NCBI GenBank assembly: GCA_022511025.1
Contig: JAFLSI010000003.1
Location: forward strand, 1 to 51,806
Direction: 5' to 3'
Length of the DNA stretch: 51,806 nucleotides
DNA from: Rikenella sp.
GTDB taxonomy: Bacteria; Bacteroidota; Bacteroidia; Bacteroidales; Rikenellaceae
Positions 1 to 9,177 of the stretch are shown one piece after another (the first letter of the stretch is position 1; the number at the start of each line of letters is the position of its first letter). The position numbers and the translations under genes were made by a program. Under the pieces are notes generated by a model, which saw nothing but the letters and a program-made list of their open reading frames with translations, had not been told where the DNA came from and did not search any database.

Positions 1-132
1 CTGCACGTTCCATTTCGGAGCAGGTGCCTCCCAATCGATTGTAATTCGGTCGGCAGTTGCTGGTTCTCCCCCCGGGACCGAACAGGATTGAATCAGAAAC
101 GCGGATATAAAACCGCATGCCACTTTTTTCAT
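1..132 (-). CDS. N-terminus of a lipoprotein (partial, continues beyond window); possibly the 6-bladed beta-propeller partner of NVEALA peptides
   Basis: Reverse-strand reading from ATG at 132: MKKVACGFISAFLIQSCSVPGGEPATADRITIDWEAPAPKWNVQ; signal peptide with lipobox-like LIQSC; no stop to the window edge. Confidence 0.6.
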   Translation of the reverse strand, partial: MKKVACGFISAFLIQSCSVPGGEPATADRITIDWEAPAPKWNVQ

Positions 133-173
133 AGAGAGACGGATTATTTTGTTATACACGCTGATACAAAATA

Positions 174-210
174 AAGGATTCTTTCATTAAATTGCGAAGA
201 AAGAATCCTT
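174..210 (-). terminator. Hairpin between the NVEALA peptide gene and the downstream lipoprotein gene
   Basis: Perfect 12-bp stem AAGGATTCTTTC(174-185)/GAAAGAATCCTT(199-210); T-rich on the minus-strand 3' side. Confidence 0.6.
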
Positions 211-220
211 GTTATAGACG

Positions 221-466
221 TTAAAAAGTACACAACTCCTCTCCGCCGGCCTCACAAATTTTGATCTCCTTATCTTGAGTTATGGTCCATCTGGCTTTTC
301 CTCCGATGTTTTCTCCCTCTTCGATATCAGTCGCCAAAGCCTCGAGGTTGGCCAAAGTCAGTTCAGAGAGCGGCTCCGTGTTCCGAGTCAGCCGGTCGAT
401 TTGTAAGCCCGCTGCGCCCAATGCTGCAGCAGACAACGTCAAAACAGCAACTTTTACGTTTTTCAT
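221..466 (-). CDS. NVEALA-family secreted small peptide
   Basis: 81 aa; Lys/hydrophobic N-terminus and LTLANLEALA motif close to the NVEALA signature; C-terminal Cys pair CEAGGEELC. Confidence 0.75.
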   Translation of the reverse strand: MKNVKVAVLTLSAAALGAAGLQIDRLTRNTEPLSELTLANLEALATDIEEGENIGGKARWTITQDKEIKICEAGGEELCTF

Positions 467-700
467 GGTTGTAAATTTTAGTTAGACAAAAAGGTAAATT
501 TTCAAACAACATTCAATTCGCTGTAAAGATATGTCTTTTTATTGTATTATCCAAAAAATATTGAACATTCTCCACCCTCCTCGGGTTCGACAAGCCGCTC
601 CCTCGTCGGATTTTGCGGCGCTCGGAATCGAAATGACGCAATTTCGGTGATTATCTGTATCTTTGCTTGTGCAAGGCTTCGCCGGATACAGGATAAAACA

Positions 701-856
701 ATGGTCGATCGCTTGAAAAACCGCTGGAAAAAACTGACGCTGAACGAAAAACTGATGTATGGATTGGTGGTCGTGCTGGCGGTCGGGATCGTGCTGCGCT
801 GGGGAAGCCTCTCCGGAGAGGTGGCGGCGGCTTTCCGCCGTATTTTTACCCGTTAA
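701..856 (+). CDS. Small single-TM membrane protein (51 aa)
   Basis: MVDRLKNRWKKLTLNEKLMYGLVVVLAVGIVLRWGSLSGEVAAAFRRIFTR; internal ATG of ORF 542..856; TATCTTTG -7-like box at 658-665. Confidence 0.55.
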   Translation: MVDRLKNRWKKLTLNEKLMYGLVVVLAVGIVLRWGSLSGEVAAAFRRIFTR

Positions 857-862
857 AGAGTT

Positions 863-3562
863 ATGCGTACACAAAAATCCCTGTCGTGGAAAGCAGCCGT
901 ATGCTGGGGTGGGGCGATCCTTGTCTCGGTAGGGTCGTGCGGCGCTTCTGCCCGCTGTCGGCCTGCCGGGTTGCGCTGCGAACATTTGGCGGCTCCCATG
1001 GGGATCGATGCGGCGGCGCCACGGCTGACCTGGCGCTTGGAGGACGACCGCTTCGGGGCCTGCCAGCGGGCCTACCGGATTGTCGTCGGGACAGACTCTG
1101 TAGCCGTCGGGCGCGGTATCGGGGAGATGTGGGATTCGGGACGGGTCGCTTCGGACGGTATGCTGACGCGGTATGCCGGGAAAGCGCTGCTGCCGTTTAC
1201 CCGCTATTTCTGGCGGGTAACGGTGTGGGACAGAGACAACCGGACGGAGAACTCGCCGGTCGCCGCTTTTGAGACCGGCATGATGGAGATGGCGAACTGG
1301 CAAGGAGCCTGGATCGGCGACGGGAGAGACCCGGACTACAAGCCCGCCCCCTATTTCCGCAAAGTCTTTTCGGTGGAGAAAGCGGTGAAGTCGGCCCGGG
1401 CCTATATAGCGGCGGCCGGGCTGTACGAACTCTCCATCAACGGAGAGCGTGTGGGAGATCACCGGCTCGATCCGATGTACACCCGCTTCGACCGGCGCAA
1501 CCTTTACGTAACTTATGATGTAACCGGATGGCTGCGCACGGGGGCGAATGCCGTCGGAGTCCTATTGGGGAACGGCTGGTACAACCACCAGTCGGGAGCG
1601 GTCTGGAATTTCGACCGGGCGCCGTGGCGCAACCGGCCGGCTTTCTGTTTCGACCTGCGGATCGAATACGAAGACGGAACGCACGAGGTGGTCGCCTCCG
1701 GTCTCGACTGGAAAACCTCCGGCGGTCCGCTTCGCTTTAACAGCATCTACACCTCGGAACATTACGATGCCTCGCAGGAGCAGCCGGGGTGGGACACGCC
1801 GGAGTTCGACGACAGCGCATGGCACGGGGTCGGCTACCGGAGTGCTCCGTCGGCCTGTGTGGCCGCCCAACAGGTGGTGCCGATTCGCCGCACGGCGGAA
1901 TACCGTCCGGTCGCTTTTCGGCGCTTGAGCGATACGAGCTGGCTCTATGATTTCGGGCAAAATATGGCCGGCATAACCCGGCTGAAGGTCTCCGGAGAGC
2001 GGGGCACCCGTATCCGGATCGTACACGCCGAACGGTTGCGGCCCGATGGCCATGCCGACCTCTCCAACATCGATGTCTATTTTCGGCCGAAAGAGCCGGA
2101 GGATCTTTTCCAAACCGATGTCGTGGTGCTGAGCGGAGGGGCGGAGGATGAATTTGCCGCCCGTTTCAACTACAAAGGCTTTCGGTATGCAGAGGTGATC
2201 GCCGACCGGCCGGTGGCGCTGTCGCCGGAGAGTCTGACGGCCTACGCCCAGCACAGCGATGTGGAGCCGAAAGGGAGAATCGCCACTTCGAACCGGTTGA
2301 TCGAACGGCTCTGGGAGGCGACGAACCGCTCCTATCTCTCCAACCTGATGGGCTACCCGACCGACTGTCCCCAGCGGGAGAAGAACGGATGGACCGGAGA
2401 CGGTCATCTGGCGATCGAGACGGCGCTGTACAACTACGACGGCATTACGGTCTACGAAAAGTGGCTGGCGGATCACCGGGACGAACAGCAGCCCAACGGC
2501 GTGCTGCCGGACATCGTGCCGACCGGAGGCTGGGGGTACGGGACGGAAAACGGATTGGACTGGACCAGCACGATTGCCTTGATTCCGTGGAATCTCTACC
2601 TTTTCTACGGCGATCCGACCCCTTTGCAGGCTTGTTACGAATCCATCAAACGCTATGTGGACTATGTCGACCGCCGGAGTCCGGAGGGGCTGACGGCTTG
2701 GGGGCGGGGCGACTGGGTGCCGGTCCGGTCGCAGTCGGTCAAGGAGCTGACTTCGTCGGTCTATTTTTATGTCGATGCAACGATTCTGGCCCGGGCGGCC
2801 GAATGGTTCGGAACGGAGGAGGAGCGGTTGCGATACGCGGCTTTGGCGGATAAAATCCGGGAGGCGGTCAACCGGAAATATTTGGATCGCGAAACCGGAA
2901 TCTATGCGCAGGGAACGCAAACGGAACTGAGCGTCCCGCTGTACTGGGGGGTCGTGCCGGAGGAGCTGCGCTCCAAAGTGGCCGAGCAGCTGGCCCGGCG
3001 GGTGGCGGAGGCGGATTACCACCTCGATGTCGGTGTGTTGGGAGCTAAGGCGATCCTCAGCGCTTTGAGCGAAAACGGACAGGTCGAAACGGCCTATCGG
3101 GTGGCGGTTCGGACGACCTACCCGTCGTGGGGCTGGTGGATCGTGAACGGAGCCACTACCCTCTTGGAAAACTGGGACTTGCAGGCTACGCGCGACATAT
3201 CGGACAACCACATGATGTTCGGCGGGATCGGCGGCTGGTTCTTCCGGGGTTTAGGCGGGATCGAACCCGATCCGGAGGCTCCGGGATTCAAACATATCGT
3301 GCTGCATCCGGCTTTGGTCGGTCCCGACCGCTTCGAGGCGAGCCACGATTCCCCTTACGGCCGGATCGTGTCGGGCTGGGAGCGTCGGGGGGCGCGGGTG
3401 ATTTACCGGGTTACGGTGCCGCCCAACAGTACGGCGACTTTGTACTGTCCGCCCCATGTCCGCGGAGCGAGGAGGCAAAAGCTGGAGGCCGGCTCGTATG
3501 AATTCGACTGGGAGGTCGTGCGCTGGTTCTCCGGGGAGGAGGCGGAAAACGAAAACAGATAA
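863..3562 (+). CDS. Alpha-L-rhamnosidase (GH78)
   Basis: 899 aa; RCEHLAAPMGIDAAAPRLTW N-terminus, GH78 core PTDCPQREKNGWTGDGHLAIETALYNYD, C-terminal domain typical of family. Confidence 0.93.
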   Translation: MRTQKSLSWKAAVCWGGAILVSVGSCGASARCRPAGLRCEHLAAPMGIDAAAPRLTWRLEDDRFGACQRAYRIVVGTDSVAVGRGIGEMWDSGRVASDGMLTRYAGKALLPFTRYFWRVTVWDRDNRTENSPVAAFETGMMEMANWQGAWIGDGRDPDYKPAPYFRKVFSVEKAVKSARAYIAAAGLYELSINGERVGDHRLDPMYTRFDRRNLYVTYDVTGWLRTGANAVGVLLGNGWYNHQSGAVWNFDRAPWRNRPAFCFDLRIEYEDGTHEVVASGLDWKTSGGPLRFNSIYTSEHYDASQEQPGWDTPEFDDSAWHGVGYRSAPSACVAAQQVVPIRRTAEYRPVAFRRLSDTSWLYDFGQNMAGITRLKVSGERGTRIRIVHAERLRPDGHADLSNIDVYFRPKEPEDLFQTDVVVLSGGAEDEFAARFNYKGFRYAEVIADRPVALSPESLTAYAQHSDVEPKGRIATSNRLIERLWEATNRSYLSNLMGYPTDCPQREKNGWTGDGHLAIETALYNYDGITVYEKWLADHRDEQQPNGVLPDIVPTGGWGYGTENGLDWTSTIALIPWNLYLFYGDPTPLQACYESIKRYVDYVDRRSPEGLTAWGRGDWVPVRSQSVKELTSSVYFYVDATILARAAEWFGTEEERLRYAALADKIREAVNRKYLDRETGIYAQGTQTELSVPLYWGVVPEELRSKVAEQLARRVAEADYHLDVGVLGAKAILSALSENGQVETAYRVAVRTTYPSWGWWIVNGATTLLENWDLQATRDISDNHMMFGGIGGWFFRGLGGIEPDPEAPGFKHIVLHPALVGPDRFEASHDSPYGRIVSGWERRGARVIYRVTVPPNSTATLYCPPHVRGARRQKLEAGSYEFDWEVVRWFSGEEAENENR

Positions 3563-3579
3563 TCACAGCATAACAGGGT

Positions 3580-5001
3580 ATGTCGATGAAAAAGGGGATG
3601 TTGCTGTTCGGAGCAGCGCTTTGCTGCTGGAGCGGTTCGACGGCGCGGGAATACCGTTCCGGACGTCCGGACGAGAGGGATCGGCTCTTCGTCTCGGAGG
3701 CGGTCGAACGGAAAATCGAAGAGGTGCAGCGGCTGCTGACGAACAAAAAATTAGCCTGGATGTTCGCGAACTGCTTTCCGAACACCTTGGAGACGACGGT
3801 TCACTATCGCCGGGATACGGTGGACGGATTGGACGATACGTTCGTCTATACGGGCGATATTCATGCCATGTGGCTGCGCGATGCGAGCGCCCAAGTGTGG
3901 CCTTACGTGCAGTTAGCCAACGAGGACGAGGCGCTGCGGCGGATGCTGGCCGGCGTGATCAACCGCCAGTTCAAGTTGATTCATATCGACCGCTATGCCA
4001 ACGCCTTCAACGACGGACCTGTCGGGGGAGAATGGATGTCCGACCTGACGGAGATGAATCCGCATGTCCACGAACGCAAGTGGGAGATCGATTCGCACTG
4101 CTATCCGATCCGGCTGGCCCACCGCTACTGGAAAGAGACGGGGGATACGTCGGTCTTCGGCCGGGTGTGGCTCGATGCGATTGCGGACATTCTGTCGACG
4201 TTCCGCGAACAGCAGCGCAAGGAGGGGTTGGGACCCTATGCGTTCATGCGCCGGACGGAACGGCAGTTGGATACCAAATGCTGCAACGGCTTCGGCAATC
4301 CGGTCCGGCCGGTCGGGTTGATCGTCTCTTCGTTCCGGCCGTCGGACGATGCCACGACATTCGACTTTTTGGTGCCCTCCAACTTCTTTGCGGTCAGTTC
4401 GCTGCGCAAAGCGGCCGAGATTCTGGAAACGGTCAACCGAAACCGGGAGTTGGCGGCCGAATGTTCGGCGCTGGCCGACGAGGTGGAGGAGGCCTTGCGA
4501 AAATATGCGGTCGTGGATCATCCGGTCTACGGCAAGATTTATGCTTACGAGGTGGACGGTTTCGGCAATGCGTTCCTGATGGACGATGCCAATGTGCCGA
4601 GTTTGCTGGCGATGCCTTATTTGGGCGATGTGGAGCGCGACGATACGGTCTATCGGAACACCCGGCGTTTCGTCTGGAGCCGGGACAACCCTTACTTTTT
4701 CAGCGGGCAGGCGGGCGAAGGGATCGGCGGCCCTCATGTCGGGTACGACATGATCTGGCCGATGAGCATCATGATGCGCGCGTTCACCTCCGACGACGAT
4801 GCCGAGATCGAACGGTGCATCGAAATGCTGCTGACGACGGATGCCGGTACGGGGTTCATGCACGAGTCGTTCCACAAGGACGATGCCTCGCGGTTTACGC
4901 GGGCGTGGTTCGCCTGGCAGAATACGCTGTTCGGCGAATTGATCCTGAAGTTGATCGGAGAGGGCAAACTCGACCTGCTCAATTCCATTCGGGTCGAATA
5001 G
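3580..5001 (+). CDS. Exo-alpha-1,6-mannosidase-like glycoside hydrolase (GH125)
   Basis: 473 aa; FANCFPNTLETTVHY, FVYTGDIHAMWLRDASAQVWPYV, GGPHVGYDMIWPMSIMMRAFTS motifs of GH125. Confidence 0.9.
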   Translation: MSMKKGMLLFGAALCCWSGSTAREYRSGRPDERDRLFVSEAVERKIEEVQRLLTNKKLAWMFANCFPNTLETTVHYRRDTVDGLDDTFVYTGDIHAMWLRDASAQVWPYVQLANEDEALRRMLAGVINRQFKLIHIDRYANAFNDGPVGGEWMSDLTEMNPHVHERKWEIDSHCYPIRLAHRYWKETGDTSVFGRVWLDAIADILSTFREQQRKEGLGPYAFMRRTERQLDTKCCNGFGNPVRPVGLIVSSFRPSDDATTFDFLVPSNFFAVSSLRKAAEILETVNRNRELAAECSALADEVEEALRKYAVVDHPVYGKIYAYEVDGFGNAFLMDDANVPSLLAMPYLGDVERDDTVYRNTRRFVWSRDNPYFFSGQAGEGIGGPHVGYDMIWPMSIMMRAFTSDDDAEIERCIEMLLTTDAGTGFMHESFHKDDASRFTRAWFAWQNTLFGELILKLIGEGKLDLLNSIRVE

Positions 5002-5036
5002 GCGAACGGGGGCGGAGGTATATTGGGACTCCCCCC

Positions 5037-5582
5037 CTACTCCGCCCGCTTCACCAATTCCATCCCCCGGCGCAGCGCCGCTTCGTTGGCCGGGATCATC
5101 TTGTGTGCCCGCTCCGGCAGCGAATGCCTCAGCCCTTCGATTACGTTTTCGATCGTTACCAACGGTTTGATTTGCAGGAAAGCTCCCAAAACGAACATGT
5201 TGAATACCTTGGCATTCCCGCTTCGCGCCGCTTCGACCGCGGCGTCGATGGTGTACACCGCCAAATCCTGCCTGTGCGGCGGGCGGGTGATCCCGTTCGG
5301 GTCGTAAAGCAACGTTCCGCCCGGCTTGACAGACTCCTCGAACTTGTCCAACGACTGCTGGTTCAGCACGATTCCCGTGTCGAACTCCTGCAACACCGGC
5401 GAACTGATCTTCCGGTCGCTCAGAATGACCGTTACGTTGGCCGTCCCGCCCCGCATCTCCGGTCCGTATGAGGGAATCCAACTCACCTCCTGACCCTGCA
5501 TGACGCCCGAATAGGCCAGTATCTTTCCCATCGACAAAACGCCCTGACCGCCGAAACCGGCTATAATGATCTCCTCTTTCAT
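5037..5582 (-). CDS. 2-oxoacid:ferredoxin oxidoreductase gamma subunit
   Basis: MKEEIIIAGFGGQGVLSMGKILAYSG...PSYGPEMRGGTANVTVILSD. Confidence 0.93.
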   Translation of the reverse strand: MKEEIIIAGFGGQGVLSMGKILAYSGVMQGQEVSWIPSYGPEMRGGTANVTVILSDRKISSPVLQEFDTGIVLNQQSLDKFEESVKPGGTLLYDPNGITRPPHRQDLAVYTIDAAVEAARSGNAKVFNMFVLGAFLQIKPLVTIENVIEGLRHSLPERAHKMIPANEAALRRGMELVKRAE

Positions 5583-5610
5583 ACGCGTGTAGTGTCTGTT
5601 GTGGTGTCGG

Positions 5611-6414
5611 TTATTCCTGCGCCGCTTTCTGTGCGGCGAGGTCTTTCAGCTCCCCTAACGGATAGACGGCGTGCATGTTCTCCTCCATCCACCGGTTGGC
5701 CGCCACCGGCGGCATTTTCCACCCCGAATTGCAGGTCGCCACGATCTCGACAAAGGAAAATCCGCGGTTGTGGATCGAGTTGTCGAACGCTTTTTTGATC
5801 GACTTCTTGGCCTGCCGCACATGGGCCGGCGTGTCGACGCTCTGCCGCGCCACGTACGTTACCCCGTCCAACAAGGTCAGCATGTCGGCCACTTTGAACG
5901 GATAGCCGTTCAGGGCGGCATCCCGTCCCATCGGTGTCGTGGCGGTCTTCATTCCCAGCAGCGTGGTCGGTGCCATCTGTCCTCCGGTCATCCCGTAAAT
6001 GGCGTTGTTGATGAAGATGATCGCGATGTTGTCGCCCCGGTTGGCCGCATGAATGGCTTCGGCCGTCCCGATCGCGGCCAAGTCCCCGTCGCCTTGGTAG
6101 GTGAAGACGAGTTTGTCGGGACAGAGCCGCTTCATCGCTGTCGCCACCGAGGGTGCCCGGCCGTGCGAGGCCTGTACCCAGTCTATGTCGATGTAGTTGT
6201 ACAGAAAAGCCGCGCAACCCACCGGGGTAATCCCGATCGCCTGCTCTTCCGCCTCCAGTTCGTCGATCGCTTCGGCCACCAACCGGTGCACCGTGCCGTG
6301 CGAACACCCCGGACAGTAGTGCATCGTGGCGTCCAACAGCAGCCTCGGCCGGCCGTGCACCTTTTCGGCCTCTGTCCCGGCCGGGTCTAACAGGAGAGTC
6401 TGTTCGGTCATCAT
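5611..6414 (-). CDS. 2-oxoacid:ferredoxin oxidoreductase beta (TPP) subunit
   Basis: YCPGCSHGTVHRL, YQGDGDLAAIGTAEAIHAANRGDNIAIIFINNAIYGMTGGQMAPTT; gene order with alpha/gamma/delta subunits. Confidence 0.93.
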   Translation of the reverse strand: MMTEQTLLLDPAGTEAEKVHGRPRLLLDATMHYCPGCSHGTVHRLVAEAIDELEAEEQAIGITPVGCAAFLYNYIDIDWVQASHGRAPSVATAMKRLCPDKLVFTYQGDGDLAAIGTAEAIHAANRGDNIAIIFINNAIYGMTGGQMAPTTLLGMKTATTPMGRDAALNGYPFKVADMLTLLDGVTYVARQSVDTPAHVRQAKKSIKKAFDNSIHNRGFSFVEIVATCNSGWKMPPVAANRWMEENMHAVYPLGELKDLAAQKAAQE

Positions 6415-7514
6415 TGCAGTCCTCCGGTTTCGGTCATCAATCGTTTGAGTGCGTCATACACCTCGCGCGGCGAGTGGATAATCCCTCCGGTGCGTCCGAA
6501 GTGGCGCACCGGCAGGCGGGCATCCCCTGCCGCCGACCGGACGTCTTCGATCATCTGCCCCATGCTCAGCTCCACCGACAGGAATCCCCGCACGCCTCTC
6601 TCTACGGCCCGGCGAATCGCCCCGGCCGGGAAAGGAAACAGCGTGATCGGCCGGATCAGACCCACGCGCAGCCCCTCGCTCCGTGCATCTTCCACCACTT
6701 TGGCGCAGATCCGGGACGACACTCCGTAAGCCACCAAAATATACTCCGCATCCGCCGTTTCGATCTCTTCGCACCGCACCTCATCGCGTTCCATCCGGTC
6801 GTATTTTTCCTGCAACTTGCGGTTGTGCCGCTCCATCGTCTCCGGGTCGATATAACACGAGGTAACGATATTCCGTGCTTTCCGCTCCGATCCCTTGCCC
6901 AGCGCGGCCCACGGGCACTCCTTGCGGATCTGCGCTTCGGTTCGCCGCGGTTTCTGCGGACTCAGCTTCACCTTTTCCATCATCTGCCCGATCACCCCGT
7001 CCGCCAAAATCACTACCGGATTCAGGTACTTGAAAGCCAGATCGAAAGCCAGCTCCACAAAATCGTTCATCTCCTGCACCGAATTGGGGGCCAGCACCGG
7101 CGTCCGGTAGTCGCCGTGTCCTCCTCCCTTCACCACTTGAAAATAGTCGGCCTGCGAAGCCTGTATCGTTCCTAAGCCCGGCCCGCCGCGCGATACGTCG
7201 ATCACGACGCAGGGCAGCTCCGCTCCCGCCAAATAGGAGAGTCCTTCGCACATCAGCGACAGCCCCGGACTCGATGTGGAGGTCATAACCCGTTTCCCCG
7301 CCGAGGCGCCGCCGTAAACCATGTTGATCGAGGCCACTTCGCTCTCGGCCTGCAGAACGACCATGCCGGTGGTCTCCCACGGACGCAGTTCGGTCAGTGT
7401 TTCCAAGACTTCGGACTGCGGGGTGATCGGGTATCCGAAGTAGCCGTCGGCGCCGCACCGTATGGCGGCGTAGGCCAGCACTTCGTTTCCTTTCATCAGT
7501 TTTATATCTTCCAT
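6411..7514 (-). CDS. 2-oxoacid:ferredoxin oxidoreductase alpha subunit (VorB/KorA-like)
   Basis: MKGNEVLAYAAIRCGADGYFGYPITPQSEVLETL...STSSPGLSLMCEGLSYLAGAELPCVVIDVSRGGPGLG. Confidence 0.93.
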   Translation of the reverse strand: MEDIKLMKGNEVLAYAAIRCGADGYFGYPITPQSEVLETLTELRPWETTGMVVLQAESEVASINMVYGGASAGKRVMTSTSSPGLSLMCEGLSYLAGAELPCVVIDVSRGGPGLGTIQASQADYFQVVKGGGHGDYRTPVLAPNSVQEMNDFVELAFDLAFKYLNPVVILADGVIGQMMEKVKLSPQKPRRTEAQIRKECPWAALGKGSERKARNIVTSCYIDPETMERHNRKLQEKYDRMERDEVRCEEIETADAEYILVAYGVSSRICAKVVEDARSEGLRVGLIRPITLFPFPAGAIRRAVERGVRGFLSVELSMGQMIEDVRSAAGDARLPVRHFGRTGGIIHSPREVYDALKRLMTETGGLQ

Positions 7515-7745
7515 CTATGCTTGTTTTTTCGCTCTGTAAACGACGATGCAGCTGTCCGGACACACCACGGCGCACCCGGCGCATCCGATGCAGGACTCCG
7601 GCGAGACCATGTAACAGTAGTTGTAGCCTTTCGAGTTCACCTGAGGATTCAGGCCGATGGTCTGTGTCGGACAGGCTTCGATGCAGACGCCGCATCCTTT
7701 GCAGCGTTCGGTGTCTACCACGATTGTCCCCTTGATTTTTGCCAT
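7515..7745 (-). CDS. 4Fe-4S ferredoxin (delta) subunit of 2-oxoacid oxidoreductase
   Basis: 76 aa; CKGCGVCIEACP and CIGCAGCAVVCP motifs; adjacent to alpha/beta/gamma subunits. Confidence 0.9.
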   Translation of the reverse strand: MAKIKGTIVVDTERCKGCGVCIEACPTQTIGLNPQVNSKGYNYCYMVSPESCIGCAGCAVVCPDSCIVVYRAKKQA

Positions 7746-7852
7746 AGCGTGCGTTCCTCCCTGTTTTCACCAACTTGGACGTCCAAAGGTATTCCGAATG
7801 TTGCACCGTGGAGGGGATATTTTGGATTTTCGTACGGTATCCAAACAAAATA

Positions 7853-7885
7853 AAAAGAGAGTAACTTATTGTTACTCTCTTTTTT
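7853..7885 (-). terminator. Rho-independent terminator downstream of the DUF1015 gene
   Basis: AAAAAGAGAGTAAC/GTTACTCTCTTTTT hairpin with flanking A/T tracts. Confidence 0.75.
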
Positions 7886-7914
7886 ATAAATCGTTTAATA
7901 AGGAGTCCAATCGT

Positions 7915-9174
7915 TTAATCCTCCAGCGCATGAATCACTAATCCCGACCGCAGTTTCGGCTCGAACCAAGTGGTTTTCGGGGGCATAATCCGGCCCGTAT
8001 CGGCAATGTCGATCAACTGTTTCATCGATACCGGATACAGAGCGAACGCCACGGCCATCTCGCCGCTGTCCACCCGCCGCTGCAATTCGCCCAGCCCCCG
8101 AATACCCCCCACGAAGTCGATCCGCTTGTCCGTTCGCAGGTCCTCGATCCCGAGCAATTTGTTCAAAACGCAGTTCGACAGGACGGTAACATCCAACACG
8201 CCGATCGGATCCGTGTCGTCGTAGGTTCCCGGCCGGGCCTTGAGTTCGTACCACTCGCCGGCCAAGTACATGGAAAGGTCATGCAATGCAGCCGGCTTGT
8301 AAATCTCCCTGCCCCGGTTCGTTACCGTGAAGTCGGCCTCCAGCGCGGCGACGAATTTCGCCGGGGTCAATCCGTTCAGGTCCCGGACAACCCGGTTGTA
8401 GTCGATGATTTTCAGCTGGTTGTCGGGAAAAATCACGGCTAAAAAGTAGTTGAACTCCTCCTCTCCGGTGTAGGTGCCGCCGGATTGGAGGACGGTCTCT
8501 TTTTTTTCGGCTCCCACCCGCGCGGCGGCTGCCGTCCGGTGGTGTCCGTCCGCTACGTACAGGGCCGGAATCTCGGCGAAAATCTGCGTAATCCGTTCGG
8601 TCGTCTCCCGATCGTCGATCACCCAGAACCGGTGCCTAAATCCGTCTCCGGCGGCCGTAAAATCGTATTCCGGCGCTTTGTCCGCCACGATGCGGCGAAC
8701 CAGCGCATCCATATCTTCCCGGGCCGGATAGGCAAAGAACACCGGCTCTATGTTGGCATTCTGGTTCCGCACGTGGATCATCCGGTCCTCCTCCTTGTCG
8801 GGCCGGGTCAGTTCGTGCTTTTTGATTCTCCCCTCCGCGTAGTCCTGAAAGTGGCATGCCGCCACCAAACCGTACTGCGTCCGCCCCTCCATCGTCTGGG
8901 CATAGACGTAGTAATGCTCTTCCTCATCCGCGATGAGCCACCCGTTCTCCTTCCACCGCTTGAAGTTGGCCACGGCCTGCCGATACACTGCCTCGGCGTG
9001 TTCGTCGACCATCGGCTCGAAGTCGATCTCCGGCTTGATGATGTGCAGCAGCGACTTCTCCCCCGCTTCTGCCTTGGCCTCGGCCGAACTCAGCACGTCG
9101 TACGGACGCGAAGCCACCTCCTCGGCCAACTCCGCCGGCGGCCGGATTCCTCTGAAGGGTTTGATTCTCACCAT
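7915..9174 (-). CDS. DUF1015 family protein
   Basis: 419 aa; MVRIKPFRGIRPPAELAEEVASRPYDVLSSAEAKAEA..., YVADGHHRTAAA; adjacent to serA/serC. Confidence 0.9.
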   Translation of the reverse strand: MVRIKPFRGIRPPAELAEEVASRPYDVLSSAEAKAEAGEKSLLHIIKPEIDFEPMVDEHAEAVYRQAVANFKRWKENGWLIADEEEHYYVYAQTMEGRTQYGLVAACHFQDYAEGRIKKHELTRPDKEEDRMIHVRNQNANIEPVFFAYPAREDMDALVRRIVADKAPEYDFTAAGDGFRHRFWVIDDRETTERITQIFAEIPALYVADGHHRTAAAARVGAEKKETVLQSGGTYTGEEEFNYFLAVIFPDNQLKIIDYNRVVRDLNGLTPAKFVAALEADFTVTNRGREIYKPAALHDLSMYLAGEWYELKARPGTYDDTDPIGVLDVTVLSNCVLNKLLGIEDLRTDKRIDFVGGIRGLGELQRRVDSGEMAVAFALYPVSMKQLIDIADTGRIMPPKTTWFEPKLRSGLVIHALED

Positions 9175-9177
9175 AGG

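Noticed and set aside
1562-3211. 549-aa minus-strand ORF antisense to GH78
   Set aside because: Shadow ORF in GC-rich coding sequence; Arg/His/Pro-rich translation with no domain logic, whereas the plus-strand frame is a clear GH78.
5010-5047. GGGCGGAG/CTCCGCCC inverted repeat between GH125 and the KorC-type gene
   Set aside because: The right arm overlaps the end of the gamma-subunit CDS and there is no T-tract; likely a weak convergent-end hairpin or chance in GC-rich sequence.
3456-5471. 671-aa plus-strand ORF overlapping GH125
   Set aside because: Out-of-frame, Arg/Gly-rich translation; the 3580-5001 frame is clearly GH125.
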